Part shown: piece by piece, positions 54,186-64,000 of the stretch
Numbering within the stretch: position 1 is the first letter of the stretch
How the letters are laid out: every line of letters starts with the position of its first letter
NCBI RefSeq assembly: GCF_023091745.1
Contig: NC_068911.1
Coordinates: forward strand, 160,938,004 to 161,002,003
Direction of reading: 5' to 3'
Origin: Budorcas taxicolor
Lineage: Eukaryota; Chordata; Mammalia; Artiodactyla; Bovidae
DNA length: 64,000 bases
Notes under the pieces: generated by a model
Databases searched by the model: none
Told to the model about the DNA's origin: nothing
What the model saw: the letters and a program-made list of their open reading frames with translations, nothing else
Position numbers and translations under genes: made by a program

Positions 54186-54818
54186 CCGAGGAAACCAGAC
54201 TTGAAAGAGACACCTGTACCCCAATGTTCATCGTAGCACTGTTTACAATAGCCAGGACATGGAAGCAACCTAGGTGCCCATCGGCAGACGAATGGATAAG
54301 AAAGCTGTGGTACGTATACACAATGGACTATTACTCAGCCATTAAAAAGAATACATTTGAATCAGTTCTAATGAGGTGGATGAAAGTGGAACCTATTATA
54401 CAGAGTGAAGTCAGAAAGAAAAACACCAATACAGTATATTAACGCATATATATGGAATTTAGAAAGATGATGACAATGACCCCATATGTGAGACAGCAAA
54501 AAGAGACACAGATGTAAAGAACAGGCTTTTGGACTCTGTGGGAGAAGGCGAGGGTGGGATGATTTGAGAGAACAGCACTGAATCATGTATATTATCATAT
54601 ATGGAATAAATTGTCAGTCCAGGTTAGAAGCATGAGACAGGGTGCTCAGTGCTGGTGCACTGGGAAGACCCTGAGAGAAGGGATAGGAAGGGAGGTGGGA
54701 GGGGGGTTCAGAATGCGGAACACATGTACATTCATGGCTGATTCATGTCAATGTATGGCAAAACCCACTACAATATTATAAAGTAATTAGCCTCCAATTA
54801 AAATTAAAAAAAAATAAG
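54186..54818 (+). mobile_element. L1 (bovid, young), 5'-truncated, with A-rich tail
   Basis: ORF2 C-terminus, 3' UTR ('caaaacccactacaatatta', 'tagcctccaattaaaatt') and an A-tail at 54,809-54,817. Confidence 0.92.
54224..54442 (+). pseudogene. L1 ORF2 C-terminal fragment
   Basis: MFIVALFTIARTWKQPRCPS, then DEWIRKLWYVYTMDYYSAIK. It matches the minus-strand copy at 40,079 but ends earlier after a frameshift near 'SEVRKKNTN'. Confidence 0.85.
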
Positions 54819-55065
54819 TGTCTCCTTTAGCCTATCGTTTGCCAGTAAAGTTGCCAGCTTCTTATATGCTCTTCTAGAAATAGTCCATACATTTGAACTT
54901 TAAAATAAGTCTATTAAGAATTCAAAGAATTTAGTTAATAACCAAAGAATTTGAGAAACATTTGATCAATATTGAATTGAATTTATAGATTAACTTGAGG
55001 CAGAATTGACATCCATACAGTAACAAAACTCATTCAACCGCTAGAATGTCTTTCCACTTCTTTTA

Positions 55066-55910
55066 TTTTTTTCTTTTAACTTTTTTATATTGGAGTATGG
55101 CCAATTAACAAGGTTGAGAGAGTCTCAGGTGCACAGCAGAGCAACTCAGCCATACATGTACATGTACCCATTCTCCTTGAAACTCCTCTCCCATCCAGAC
55201 TCCTTCATATTTGACATATTGTACCCTGTTTTGTGTCCTTCAATAAACTTTTACAATTTTACTCATATTTTACACAGTTTCTGATAATAAATATGCCTAA
55301 GAATTCCAATATTTTTGTATGTGTGGCAATAATGAATAGAATCCTGGTGTATTGATTTTGTATCTTTCTTAAAAGTCTAGTAATTTCTAACAGATTTTCA
55401 TTTGACTTTCTTGCATTATCTACCCAGATGATGATATTGTCTACAAATAGTGACAGCTGAGTCTTTCCTTTCAATCTCTGTGCTACTTTTTTTATACTGA
55501 CTTTATTAATTTAGTAAGACTTTATTATACCTTAGATTGATAACAGAGGTAGAAGATAATGCTATGTTTTCCCTGTTTTTGTGGAAATGGTATTTTTACG
55601 TGAGTAATTATGTTTGCCGTGTGCCCCTGGTAGCTTATTTTCCATCTATTCCATCTACTAAGGTATTTCTTTTTTCTTTTTAACCTTTTGAAGCTTTTAA
55701 TCCATTTCTCTCACTCCAACCCTCTATCTCTGGCAACTGCCAATTTGTTGTCTATATCTATGAGTTTTTATTTCTTTAGATTTCATATGTAAGAGAGATC
55801 ATACAGTGCTTGTCATTCTATAATTTCTGATATATCTTCTGGTTCTATACCTTCTATTGCATTAAATGTTTCAACTATTTCTAAATTGATATTCAGGCTA
55901 CCTATCGAAT
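55066..55910 (-). mobile_element. L1 (3' UTR piece and old ORF2/3' UTR pieces)
   Basis: The 3' UTR lies at 55,072-55,200 ('tatattggagtatggccaat'). ORF2 RT is at 55,259-55,474 on the minus strand, where the catalytic box reads LFVDN instead of F-A-D-D. Old 3' UTR-type sequence lies at 55,660-55,850 ('caatttgttgtctatatcta'). These may be more than one old insertion. Confidence 0.65.
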
Positions 55911-56311
55911 TTTTAAAAAATTTTATTTTCGTGTCACTAAATATTCAAAGTACAATGATTCTATCTGTTTTTATGATCTGTTATTGCATGCTTACCCTTG
56001 AAACCTTTATTTCCATAATACTTCCATATAGAGCTGTCTGACATTCTGAATCTGACAATTCCAATATGTTTGATCCTTGAAAAAAATAAGAATGTAATTT
56101 TCTATTTCTGGTAGCTGTGGCATATTGGGTCTCATGTTTTCTTTGTTGCTTGCTGATATTTGTGGACTTGTTGGTTGGACCTCATCTGTGGAATATCTTT
56201 ACTCTTCAATTAGGATAACTTTTCTCTAAAGAGGGTTTGACCCTACTTTGTCAATAGCCAAGGGATATTCCTAATATGGGTGTTTTTCCATCTTCTTCCC
56301 TATTGTGACTC
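55911..56311. other. No recognised gene
   Basis: AT-rich anonymous DNA, possibly decayed L1. Confidence 0.45.
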
Positions 56312-56746
56312 AGTATGGTTTTTCCAGTAGTCATGTATGGATGTGAAAGTTGAACTATAAAGAAAGCTCAGTGCCGAATAATTGATGTTTTTGAACTGTG
56401 GTGTTAGAGAAGACTCTTGAGAGTCCTTTGGACTGTAAGGAGATCAAGCCAGTCCATCCTAAAGGAAATCAGTCCAGAATATTCATTGGAAAGACTGATG
56501 CTGAAGCTGAAACTCCAATACTTTGGCCACCTGATGCAAAGATCTGATTCCATGGAAAAGACCCTGATTCTGGGAAAGATTGAAGGCATGAGAAGAAGGG
56601 GACAACAGAGGATGAGATGGCATCACTGACTCGATGGACTTGAGTCTGAGCAAGCTCTGGGAGTTGGTGATGGACAGGGAAGCCTGGTGTGCTGCAGTCC
56701 ATGGAGTTGCAGAGTCAGACACAACTGAGCGACTGAACTGAATTGA
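56312..56746 (+). mobile_element. BovB LINE 3' end, intermediate type
   Basis: It starts at 'gtatggtttttccagtagtc' (RT C-terminus) and ends with a short CTGAA tail. It keeps 'gggaaagattgaaggcat', the older internal state, with the CTGAA-type tail. Confidence 0.92.
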
Positions 56747-57149
56747 GCTGATGGGATTGTCAGTCTCAGATTATTTACAAGCTGCCTCTCAAAGCTCAGT
56801 TTTAATCTCCCTTAATTGAGTTATTGTTGACCTCTGCCCTAAATATAACCCTTCTTCCCTGACTGTTCACTGCTCAGTCCCAGCATCTTGATCTGATTCC
56901 AGATCATATTAGAAAAGTAAATTGAGTGTCATGAAGTGAGGAGGACGTTTTGATAGGGATGTTTCCTTACCCCTTTTGTAACTATGTAGACATATATTTT
57001 CTGCCCTAGCATTGTATCTCTATTCAGCCATAAAATAGAACACAAAATATCTACAGGAGGATTATTTGAACATGTTTTGATGATTTTTCCACATGTCAGT
57101 GAATACAGGTTTTTTCTGAAAATTGTATTTCAGAATAATAGTAATAATT
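56747..57149. other. No recognised feature
   Basis: Anonymous spacer. Confidence 0.5.
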
Positions 57150-57310
57150 AACATTTATTGACTGCTTCCTGTATGCTAGACACTATCCTACACACTTTTC
57201 ATTGTACTTAATTTCCCCAACAAACTTACAAAAGAAGTTATTACTAATATTACCATTGCATTAATATTACAAAATGTGGAAACTGATACACAATAGTAGC
57301 TTTATGACAC
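57150..57310 (-). mobile_element. MIR SINE
   Basis: 'acatttattgactgcttcct', 'gacactatcctacacac' and 'aaatgtggaaactgatacac' match the reverse complement of MIR. Confidence 0.72.
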
Positions 57311-57358
57311 AATGCTCTTTAATCTTGGTTTAGGATTTTTCTTCCTAGTCTGTAAGTG

Positions 57359-57566
57359 TAAAAGTGAAAGTGTTAGTTGCTCAGTTGTGTCAGATTCTTT
57401 GTGACCTGGTGGACTGTAGCCCACCAGGTTCCTCTGTCCATGGAATTCTCCAGGCAAGAATACTGGAGTGGGTGGCCCTTTCTTTCTCCAGGGGATCTTC
57501 CTGACCCAGGGATCAAACCCAGGTTTCCTACATGGCAGGCAGGTTGTTTACCATCTGAGCCACTAG
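57359..57566 (-). mobile_element. Bov-tA SINE
   Basis: Minus-strand body 'tggactgtagcccaccaggt' and head 'gcaggttgtttaccatctga'. Confidence 0.92.
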
Positions 57567-58810
57567 ATACTACACAGCCACCCATACTTGTATAAAAAGA
57601 GCTTTGGATTAAGAATTAGGACTCAGTTCTCTACTTGCCAAAACAATGTGCAAATTTCTAAAAGAAAAACTGTAAATAAGCATGTTTAATCTGGCAGTCT
57701 CATAAAAATATCTTAATTTATTGATATTGTCCTATGTTTTGAAATACAGTGAAGAAAGAAACCATGAAAGGAATTAGCTTCTTAACAGGTGCCAGTAGTT
57801 AAAGCTGGAGACTGACCGAAAAATAGCTGCTCCCTGTAACACTCAAGTGGAAAAATATTCATTTGAACCAGAACTGTCCTTCTGAACTCTAGCTCAAATG
57901 TGATTTATATTTCAGTGTGTTTTCTTACCTGGTGGCTTTTATTTAATATATTTTCCTATAATTTGATCCTAAGACTGCAAGACATATTGAAAACATTTAT
58001 CATAGAATTGAAAACATTTTGCAATCTTAAATATTACTATTGAATTTTAAAGATAAAAACCAATCATTTTATGAGAAGAAATTTAAAGCTAAGGTATGTT
58101 AACTTACTTTGCAAGAACGATCTGACCCAACCATTGTATAAAAATTAAAGTAATTTTTTCTAAGAAAATATTCTAAATAAATTTAAAAAATTTTGATTAA
58201 GTATATGATTTCAAGTGATGCAACACTTAGATGTTTAAATAGCTATCAGTTTAACCTGCCATTTCATATTGCAATATAAATATTCATACCATATTTTCTA
58301 GATAAAAAATTCTATGAATGCTGAGAGATTTATCCTCAGCATAAATATTAAGGGCAACTGCTGCCTCCCTAGTGTTATTGTAATTTTGGTTTAACTCTAC
58401 TGTTCATTTTCTACTTAAGTCAAGAGACTAATACATTAAAAATATTAGCATACAAGTTTTGGATATACAAATACAAAGCATAAAGATGGAGTTTTATGAC
58501 TTCGACAACTTCAAGGGAGTTGGAATAGAGTTGTATAGGAGCAGAGCTTTTTGTATGTGATTGAAATCAAGCTGGTATTCAAATAAGAGTGTTGAAACTC
58601 TAGGGAACTAAGGTCATTCCCAAGGTTACCGCAAAGAAAATAGCTTGAGAATAAACACAAAAAGGAAATGAAAAGGGAATTCTAAAATCTCACAATACAA
58701 AATCAAATAAGCATTAATAGTAATGAAGGAAATGAGGAGTTAAAAAGCTGTAGGCATATAGAAAACAAGTCGCAAAATGACAGAGGTAATTACTTCTCAG
58801 AATAAACCTT
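57567..58810. other. 1.2 kb without recognised gene or repeat
   Basis: AT-rich and apparently single copy. No frame of interest was seen. Confidence 0.5.
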
Positions 58811-59995
58811 AAAAAGGGATAAAGTAGAGGATTCAAGTTTCCTGATTTAAAAATTTACAACAAAGCTATAGTGGTCACAACAATGTGTTAAGGCATAAGG
58901 ATAGACTCAGAGCACAATGCTATAGAATAGGAAGAAAAGAAATAAGCCTTTGTGTTTGTAGTCAAATGGTTTTCGACAAGAATGCCAAGACGATTCAGTG
59001 GGGAAAGTACAATCTTTCCGACCAAGTGTTGAGATAACTGGACATCCACATGCAAAAAGCCGAAGACCAACAAAATAAGAATCCAGTTTAAAAATCTGAA
59101 AAGACATTTCTTCAAAGAACATATACAAATGAATCTAAAAGCACATGAAAAGATGCTCAGTATCGCTAACTCTTAAGAAAGTGAAAATCAAACCCACAGC
59201 GAAATCACTTTGCACCCAATAGGGTGGCTACTATTAAAAAATAGAACAAAACAGAAATAAACCCCCCAAAACCCAAGTATTGATGAGGAAGGATGTTGGA
59301 AAATTGGAACCCTTGGCACTAATAGTGGGAATGTAAAATGGAGAGATTGATATGGAAAGATTAATATGGTAGTTCCTGAAAAAGTTAAACATTGAATTAC
59401 TATATGATCCAGAAATTCTGCTGCTAAATGTATATACTCAAAGGAATTGAAAGCAAGGACATAGATGTATATTTGTATACCTATACTGATAGCAGCATTA
59501 TTTATGGTAGCCAAAGAGCTTGAAGCAGTACAAGTATCCATTTATGGATGCATGGATACACAAGATGTGGTATAGGCATAAAATGGAATATTCAGCATTT
59601 AAAAGGAAGAGAATTCCAATACTTGCTATACCATAGATGGATCTTAAAAATTCTATGAAAGAGAAATAAGCCAGATACAAAAAATAGAAATATTGTACAC
59701 TTTTACTTAATTTGTATACCTAGAGTGGTCAGATTCATAGAGATAGAAAGTAGAATAGTGGTTTCTAACAGCTGAGGGGAGAGAGGATGAAGAGGTATTG
59801 TTTAATGGATGTAGAAGTTTCAGTCTAGGGTGATGAAAAAGTTCTGGATATGGACACTAAAGAAGCTTGCAAAACAATGTAAATATATTAATACTTAATG
59901 CCAATGAATCCTGCAATGAAAAATGGTTAAATAATCAATTTTACGATATGTACATTTCATCCCAATTAAAAAGATATTAGTTTAAAAATTTTCAA
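58811..59995 (+). mobile_element. Old L1 (L1M-type) ORF2 C-terminus and 3' end
   Basis: 'acaacaaagctatagtggtc', 'acatatacaaatgaatctaa', 'ataagccagatacaaaaaat' and 'gaaaaatggttaaataatca' follow old L1 ORF2 and 3' UTR in order. It is heavily decayed, with no open ORF2 frame. Confidence 0.78.
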
Positions 59996-60829
59996 AAATA
60001 GTAAATGTTTGTTAAAATTTCCCAGCAATATAGAGTTCCATGAAGTGAAAAGAGAAAGCCTTACTTCCCTTACTCTCACTCCTAGGATTCTTTATCTTTG
60101 AAAAGACGAGTTAAACCAATTTTATGATATTAGCCTAGATTTCTTAAGTAAAGAACATAGGCACTGTGTAGGAAGTGCTAGTAAAAATTAACCAAAATAT
60201 GAGACTTATAAAGAGGAAAATGGAAGTATATATGACAAAAGAGCAATTAGTTACATGGGATCATAAGTGTTTATCCAAATATAGGGCTCAGGCAGAACTT
60301 GAGTTCTTTCTAGATGGTTAAATAGTATCTTGAGCACAGATGGGACTTTTTGGCTCCTAACCCATGTAAAATGTGATGTGTGTTTATAAGATAATCCCTT
60401 ATGGCACAGCCAAGCATGTCTCTATTTTATATAGAACTTAGTTTTACACTCAATAACTTCTTAATGTTAAAATGTTAACTTCAGAAATCTACTCTGTGAA
60501 AATGCTTAGGTGAGTAGATTTTCACCATCGGTTTGTTTACTCACATATGTAGTTCTCCAGGATAAAGCACTGAGTTCAAAAGTCTGTGTGTTTAAAAAAG
60601 ACAAACAAAAAAAAAAGCCACTGTGCTCTTAATTATTATAATTCTTATCCCAGAGTTAGGCAAACTTCATCTTTGTTATCCACATAAAGTGGTTTCTACT
60701 TCTTTCATTTTGTGGCATATTCTTACACCTCTCTATTGTCCTAACTGGTTTTCTTCTCTTCCTTTTAATTGTAAATATCCTGTCCCCTCTGAGACGGAAC
60801 TTTCCTCTGTGAAGCATTTCCTATCAATT
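59996..60829. other. 0.8 kb without recognised feature
   Basis: Anonymous AT-rich DNA with an A-rich stretch near 60,593-60,616. Confidence 0.5.
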
Positions 60830-60840
60830 ACAAGGCATGT

Positions 60841-61256
60841 ATTCTGAGAGTTGGACCATAAAGACAGCTGAGTGCTGAAGAATTGATGCTTTCAAACTGT
60901 GGTGCTGAGGAAGACTCTTGAGAGTCCCTTGGACAGCAAGGAGATCCAACCAGTCAATCCTAAAGAAAATCAACCCTGAATATTGGTTGGAAGGACTGGT
61001 GCTGAAGCTGAAGCTCCAGTCATTTGGCCACCTGATGCGAAGAGCCAGCTAATTGGAAAAGACCTTGATGCTGAGAAAGACTGAGGGCAAGAGGAGAAGG
61101 GGTTGACAGAGGATGAAGTGATTGGATGGCATCACTGACTCAATGGACATGAGTTTGAGCAAACTCTCGGAGACAGTGAAGAACAGGGAAGCCTGATGTG
61201 CTGCAGTTCATGGGGTCACAGAGAGTCAGGCACAACTTAGCGACTGAGCAACAACA
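60841..61256 (+). mobile_element. BovB LINE 3' end, older type, with target-site duplication
   Basis: It starts 'ctgagagttggaccataaag' and ends in (CAA)n. ACAAGGCATGT (60,830-60,840) and ACAAGGCGTGT (61,257-61,267) flank it, differing by one CpG-type change. Confidence 0.93.
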
Positions 61257-61397
61257 ACAAGGCGTGTGCCTACTCTTTATCCCGGTACTTGGATCAGTGG
61301 CCATTGAACTGTGTATTTCCTTGTACCTTTACTTGCTGCTTAGAGACTTCATGTGGGTACACCTTGTTGCCTCTATAGACTGTCCAGACACACACAT

Positions 61398-61615
61398 TTG
61401 TTGTTGTTGTTTAATTGCTAAGTGGTGTCTGACTGTTTGCAACCCCATGGACTGTAGCCCACCGTGCTCCTCTGTACGTGGGATTTTCTAGGCAATAATA
61501 GTGGAGGGGGTTGCCATTTCTTTCTCTAAAGGATCTTCCCAACTCAGGGATCAAACCCTTGTCTTCTTCACTGACAGGTGGATTATTTAGTGCTGAACCA
61601 CCAGGGAAGCCCAGC
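61398..61615 (-). mobile_element. Bov-tA SINE, older, with target-site duplication
   Basis: Minus-strand body and head with a (GTT)n tail complement at the left. ACACACAT lies at 61,390-61,397 and 61,616-61,623. Confidence 0.9.
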
Positions 61616-61805
61616 ACACACATAACAAGACAATATTGCCATACTAGATACCTAACACGTAATCAGCAAGTACATGATGATGGCCTGTAATGCTAACAGA
61701 TATTCATTAATAATGTTACCTGCCACCTTCATATCTGCCTACTGTAATAAAAAATTTGTGCAAATTATTTCTATATATGTTTTATGGATAAGAAAATAAA
61801 ACTAA

Positions 61806-62681
61806 AGAATACATCATGAAAAATGCCAGGCTGGATAAGTACAAACTGGGATCAAATTGTCAGGAGAAACATCAATAACCTCAGATATGCAGATAACACC
61901 ATCTTTATGGCAGAAAGTGAAGAAGAATTAAAGAGCTTCTTGATGAAAGTGAAAGAGGAGAGTGAAAAAGTTGACTTAAAACTCAACATTCAGAAAACTA
62001 AGATCATGGCATCTGGTCCCATCACTTCATGGCAAGTAGACTGGGAAATAGTGGAAACAGTGAGAAACTTTAATTTTGGGGCTCCAAAATCACTGCAGAT
62101 GGTGACTGCAGCCATGAAATTAAAAGACGCTTACTCCTTGGAAGGAAACCTATGACCAGCCTAGACAGCATATTGAAAAGCAGAGACATTACTTTGCCAA
62201 CAAAGGTCCATCTAGTGAAAACTATGGTTTTTCCAGTAGTCATGTATGGATGTGAGAGTTGGACCATAAAGAAAGCTGAGCACTGAAGAAGTGATGCTTT
62301 GAACTGTGGTGTTGGAGAAGACTCTTGAGAGTCCCTTGGACTGCGAGGAGATCAAACCTGTCAATCCTAAAGGAAATCAGTCCTGAATGTTCATTGGAAG
62401 GACTGATGCTGATGATGAAACTCCACTTGTTACAGATGAAACTCCACTTGTTTCAAATGAAACGCCACTTGATGCAAAGAACTGACTCATTGGAAAAGAC
62501 CCTGATGCTGGGAAAGATTGAAGGCAGGAGGAGAAGGGGATGACAGAAGATGAGGTGGTTGGATGGCATCACCACCTTGATGGACATGAGTTTAAGCAAG
62601 CTCCGTGAGTTGGTGATGGACAGGGAAGCCTGGTGTGCTGCAGTCCATGGGGTCACAAAGAATTGGACACAACTGAGCAAT
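61806..62681 (+). mobile_element. BovB LINE, older type, without tail (first of a head-to-tail pair)
   Basis: RT motif C reads NINNLRYADNTIFMAE, with Asn replacing the last catalytic Asp. The copy ends at 'cacaactgagcaa' without the expected tail. It contains a 3 x 21-bp repeat at 62,415-62,477. Confidence 0.92.
62415..62477 (+). repeat. Three tandem 21-bp units inside BovB
   Basis: Units start at 62,415, 62,436 and 62,457. The first two begin ATGAAACTCCACTTGTT and the third ATGAAACGCCACTTGAT. They replace a single copy in other BovB elements and keep an open frame of 7-residue repeats (MKLHLLQ-like). Confidence 0.93.
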
Positions 62682-63453
62682 GCAGATGACACCACCCTTA
62701 TGGCAGAAAGTGAAGAGAAACTATAAAGCCTCTTGATGAAAGTGAAAGAGGAGAGTGACAAAGTTGGCTTAAAGCTCAACATTCAGAAATTTAAGATCAT
62801 GGCATCTGGTCCCATCACCTCATGACAAATATATAGGGAAACAGTGAAAACAGTGACAGACTTTATTTTGGGGGGCTCCAAAAACACTGCAGATGGTGAT
62901 TGCAGCCATGAAATTAAAAGACGCTTACTCCTTGGAAGGAAAGTTATGACCAACCTAGATAGCATATTCAAAAGCAGAGACATTACTTTGCCAACAAAGG
63001 TCCATCTAGTCAAGGCTATGGTTTTTCCATTGGTCATGTATGGATGTGAGAGTTGGACTGTGAAGAAAGCTGAGCGCCGAAGAATTGATGCTTTTGAACT
63101 GTGGTGTTGGAGAAGACCTTTGAGAGTCCCTTAGACTGGAGGAAGATCCAAACAGTCCATTCTAAAGGAGATCGGTCCTGGGTGTTCATTGGAAGGACTG
63201 ATGCTGAGGCTGAAACTCCAATACTTTGGCCACCTCATGCGAAGAGTTGACTCATTGAAAAAGACTCTGATGCTGGGAGGGATTGGGGGCAGGAGGAGAA
63301 GGGGATGACAGAGGATGAGATGGCTGGATGGCATCACTGACTTGATGGACGTGAGTCTGAGTGAACTCTGGGAGTTGGTGATGGACGGGGAGGCCTGGCG
63401 TGCTGCAATTTATGGGATCACAGAGTCAAACACGACTGAGCAACTGAACTGAA
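62682..63453 (+). mobile_element. BovB LINE, young type (second of the pair)
   Basis: It starts within the Y-A-D-D codons ('tgcagatgacaccaccc') and ends in a (CTGAA) tail. The frame 62,844-63,134 carries RT C-terminal VKAMVFPLVMYGCESWTVKK. 'gggagggattgggggcagg' marks the young state. Confidence 0.93.
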
Positions 63454-63544
63454 CCCTTGATGCTACATATAACCTATGGAGTTGTGCAATAGAGGTTGAT
63501 GTTTGCCTTTCTGGGTACCCAGTGGTACCCAGAGCAACCATGGC

Positions 63545-63680
63545 AGCCATCACCTGAGAAGCTGTTAGAAATGCAAGTTCTCTGGTGCCACGACAGACCT
63601 ACTGAAGCAGAAACTCAGAGGATCAGGATGCAAGATCCGTGGTTTAATCAGTACTCCAGATGACTATGATGAACCAAACA
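63545..63680 (+). mobile_element. MER5-like hAT (Charlie) DNA transposon fragment
   Basis: 'ccatcacctgagaagctgtt', 'agaaatgcaagttctctggt', 'cagacctactgaagcagaaa' and 'gatccgtggtttaatcagta' follow the MER5A consensus in order. It is a non-autonomous ancient element. Confidence 0.78.
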
Positions 63681-64000
63681 GTGATCAAACCATGGATCTG
63701 CCCATCATTTACTGCTAATGTAACTACTTTGTTCAGTAGCAATATGCTCAGGTCTGTCCTCCAGGCATTGGGACAAGTCCTGCCTGTTCTAAGCCAGTCT
63801 TCTGCATGCTATTTACCTTGTGGCAGGATTATTGTAGGGGAGGGTGTGCTAACTACTTTTAGCCAGTGCATTATAAAATAAGCTGACTGTTCTCTTGTGG
63901 GAAAGATTCTGCTCCCTGATAAAAGAGAGCCAGTCCTGTGAAGAAAAAGCTATTTTACCACCAACATATCACCTGCCCCCTGCTTTCTGCATGAATATAG
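63681..64000. other. No recognised feature
   Basis: Anonymous DNA to the window end. The 73-residue frame at 63,660-63,881 has no domain I recognise. Confidence 0.5.

Overview
The window is intergenic, repeat-dominated DNA from a ruminant, almost certainly a bovid. The diagnostic repeats are BovB (an RTE-clade LINE, about 19 separate segments), Bov-tA and Bov-A2 SINEs (about 20), bovid L1 copies and a bovid-type endogenous-retrovirus LTR family. Older mammalian repeats (L1M, MIR, MER5-like, MaLR-like) are also present. The species cannot be fixed from this sequence. I found no host protein-coding exon, no functional tRNA or rRNA gene and no CRISPR array. The reading frames that look like proteins belong to retrotransposons or are antisense to them.

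Layout. 1-4.2 kb: a BovB copy with an inverted 5' part, a second BovB copy and small SINE/MIR fragments. 6.4-8.1 kb: a solo LTR with a 6-bp target-site duplication. 8.9-17.9 kb: one minus-strand L1 carrying two plus-strand BovB insertions. One of these (10,293-13,620) is nearly full length, with an intact endonuclease frame and a broken reverse-transcriptase frame. 18.3-31.1 kb: BovB and SINE insertions separated by unplaced DNA. 31.8-32.7 kb: an L1 with an inverted segment beside a C-rich tract. 34-41 kb: two 5'-truncated L1 copies with target-site duplications, and a second solo LTR (37,994-39,176) inside a BovB copy. 43-49 kb: a Bov-A2 nested in old L1, a mariner-type MITE, and a composite BovB whose RT is joined to non-BovB sequence. 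50-64 kb: older L1, a 91-bp tandem duplication, and several BovB tails including two copies head to tail.

How the parts relate. BovB encodes an apurinic-type endonuclease and a reverse transcriptase. The SINEs share its 3' end and are thought to be mobilised by it. The SINE body also matches the BovB 5' region in this window, consistent with the accepted origin of Bov-A from BovB. Nesting gives a relative order: L1 or L1M hosts first, BovB next, then a solo LTR inside one BovB and SINEs inside L1.

Nothing here is a clear new molecular system. The most distinctive signals are the composite BovB with a non-BovB 5' module, U3 module amplification in one LTR, two 5'-inverted LINE insertions, and a 37-bp micro-inversion inside a SINE. 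Family names come from memory of consensus sequences, without a database search. Edges are usually accurate to a few bases where a target-site duplication is quoted and to about 10-20 bases elsewhere.
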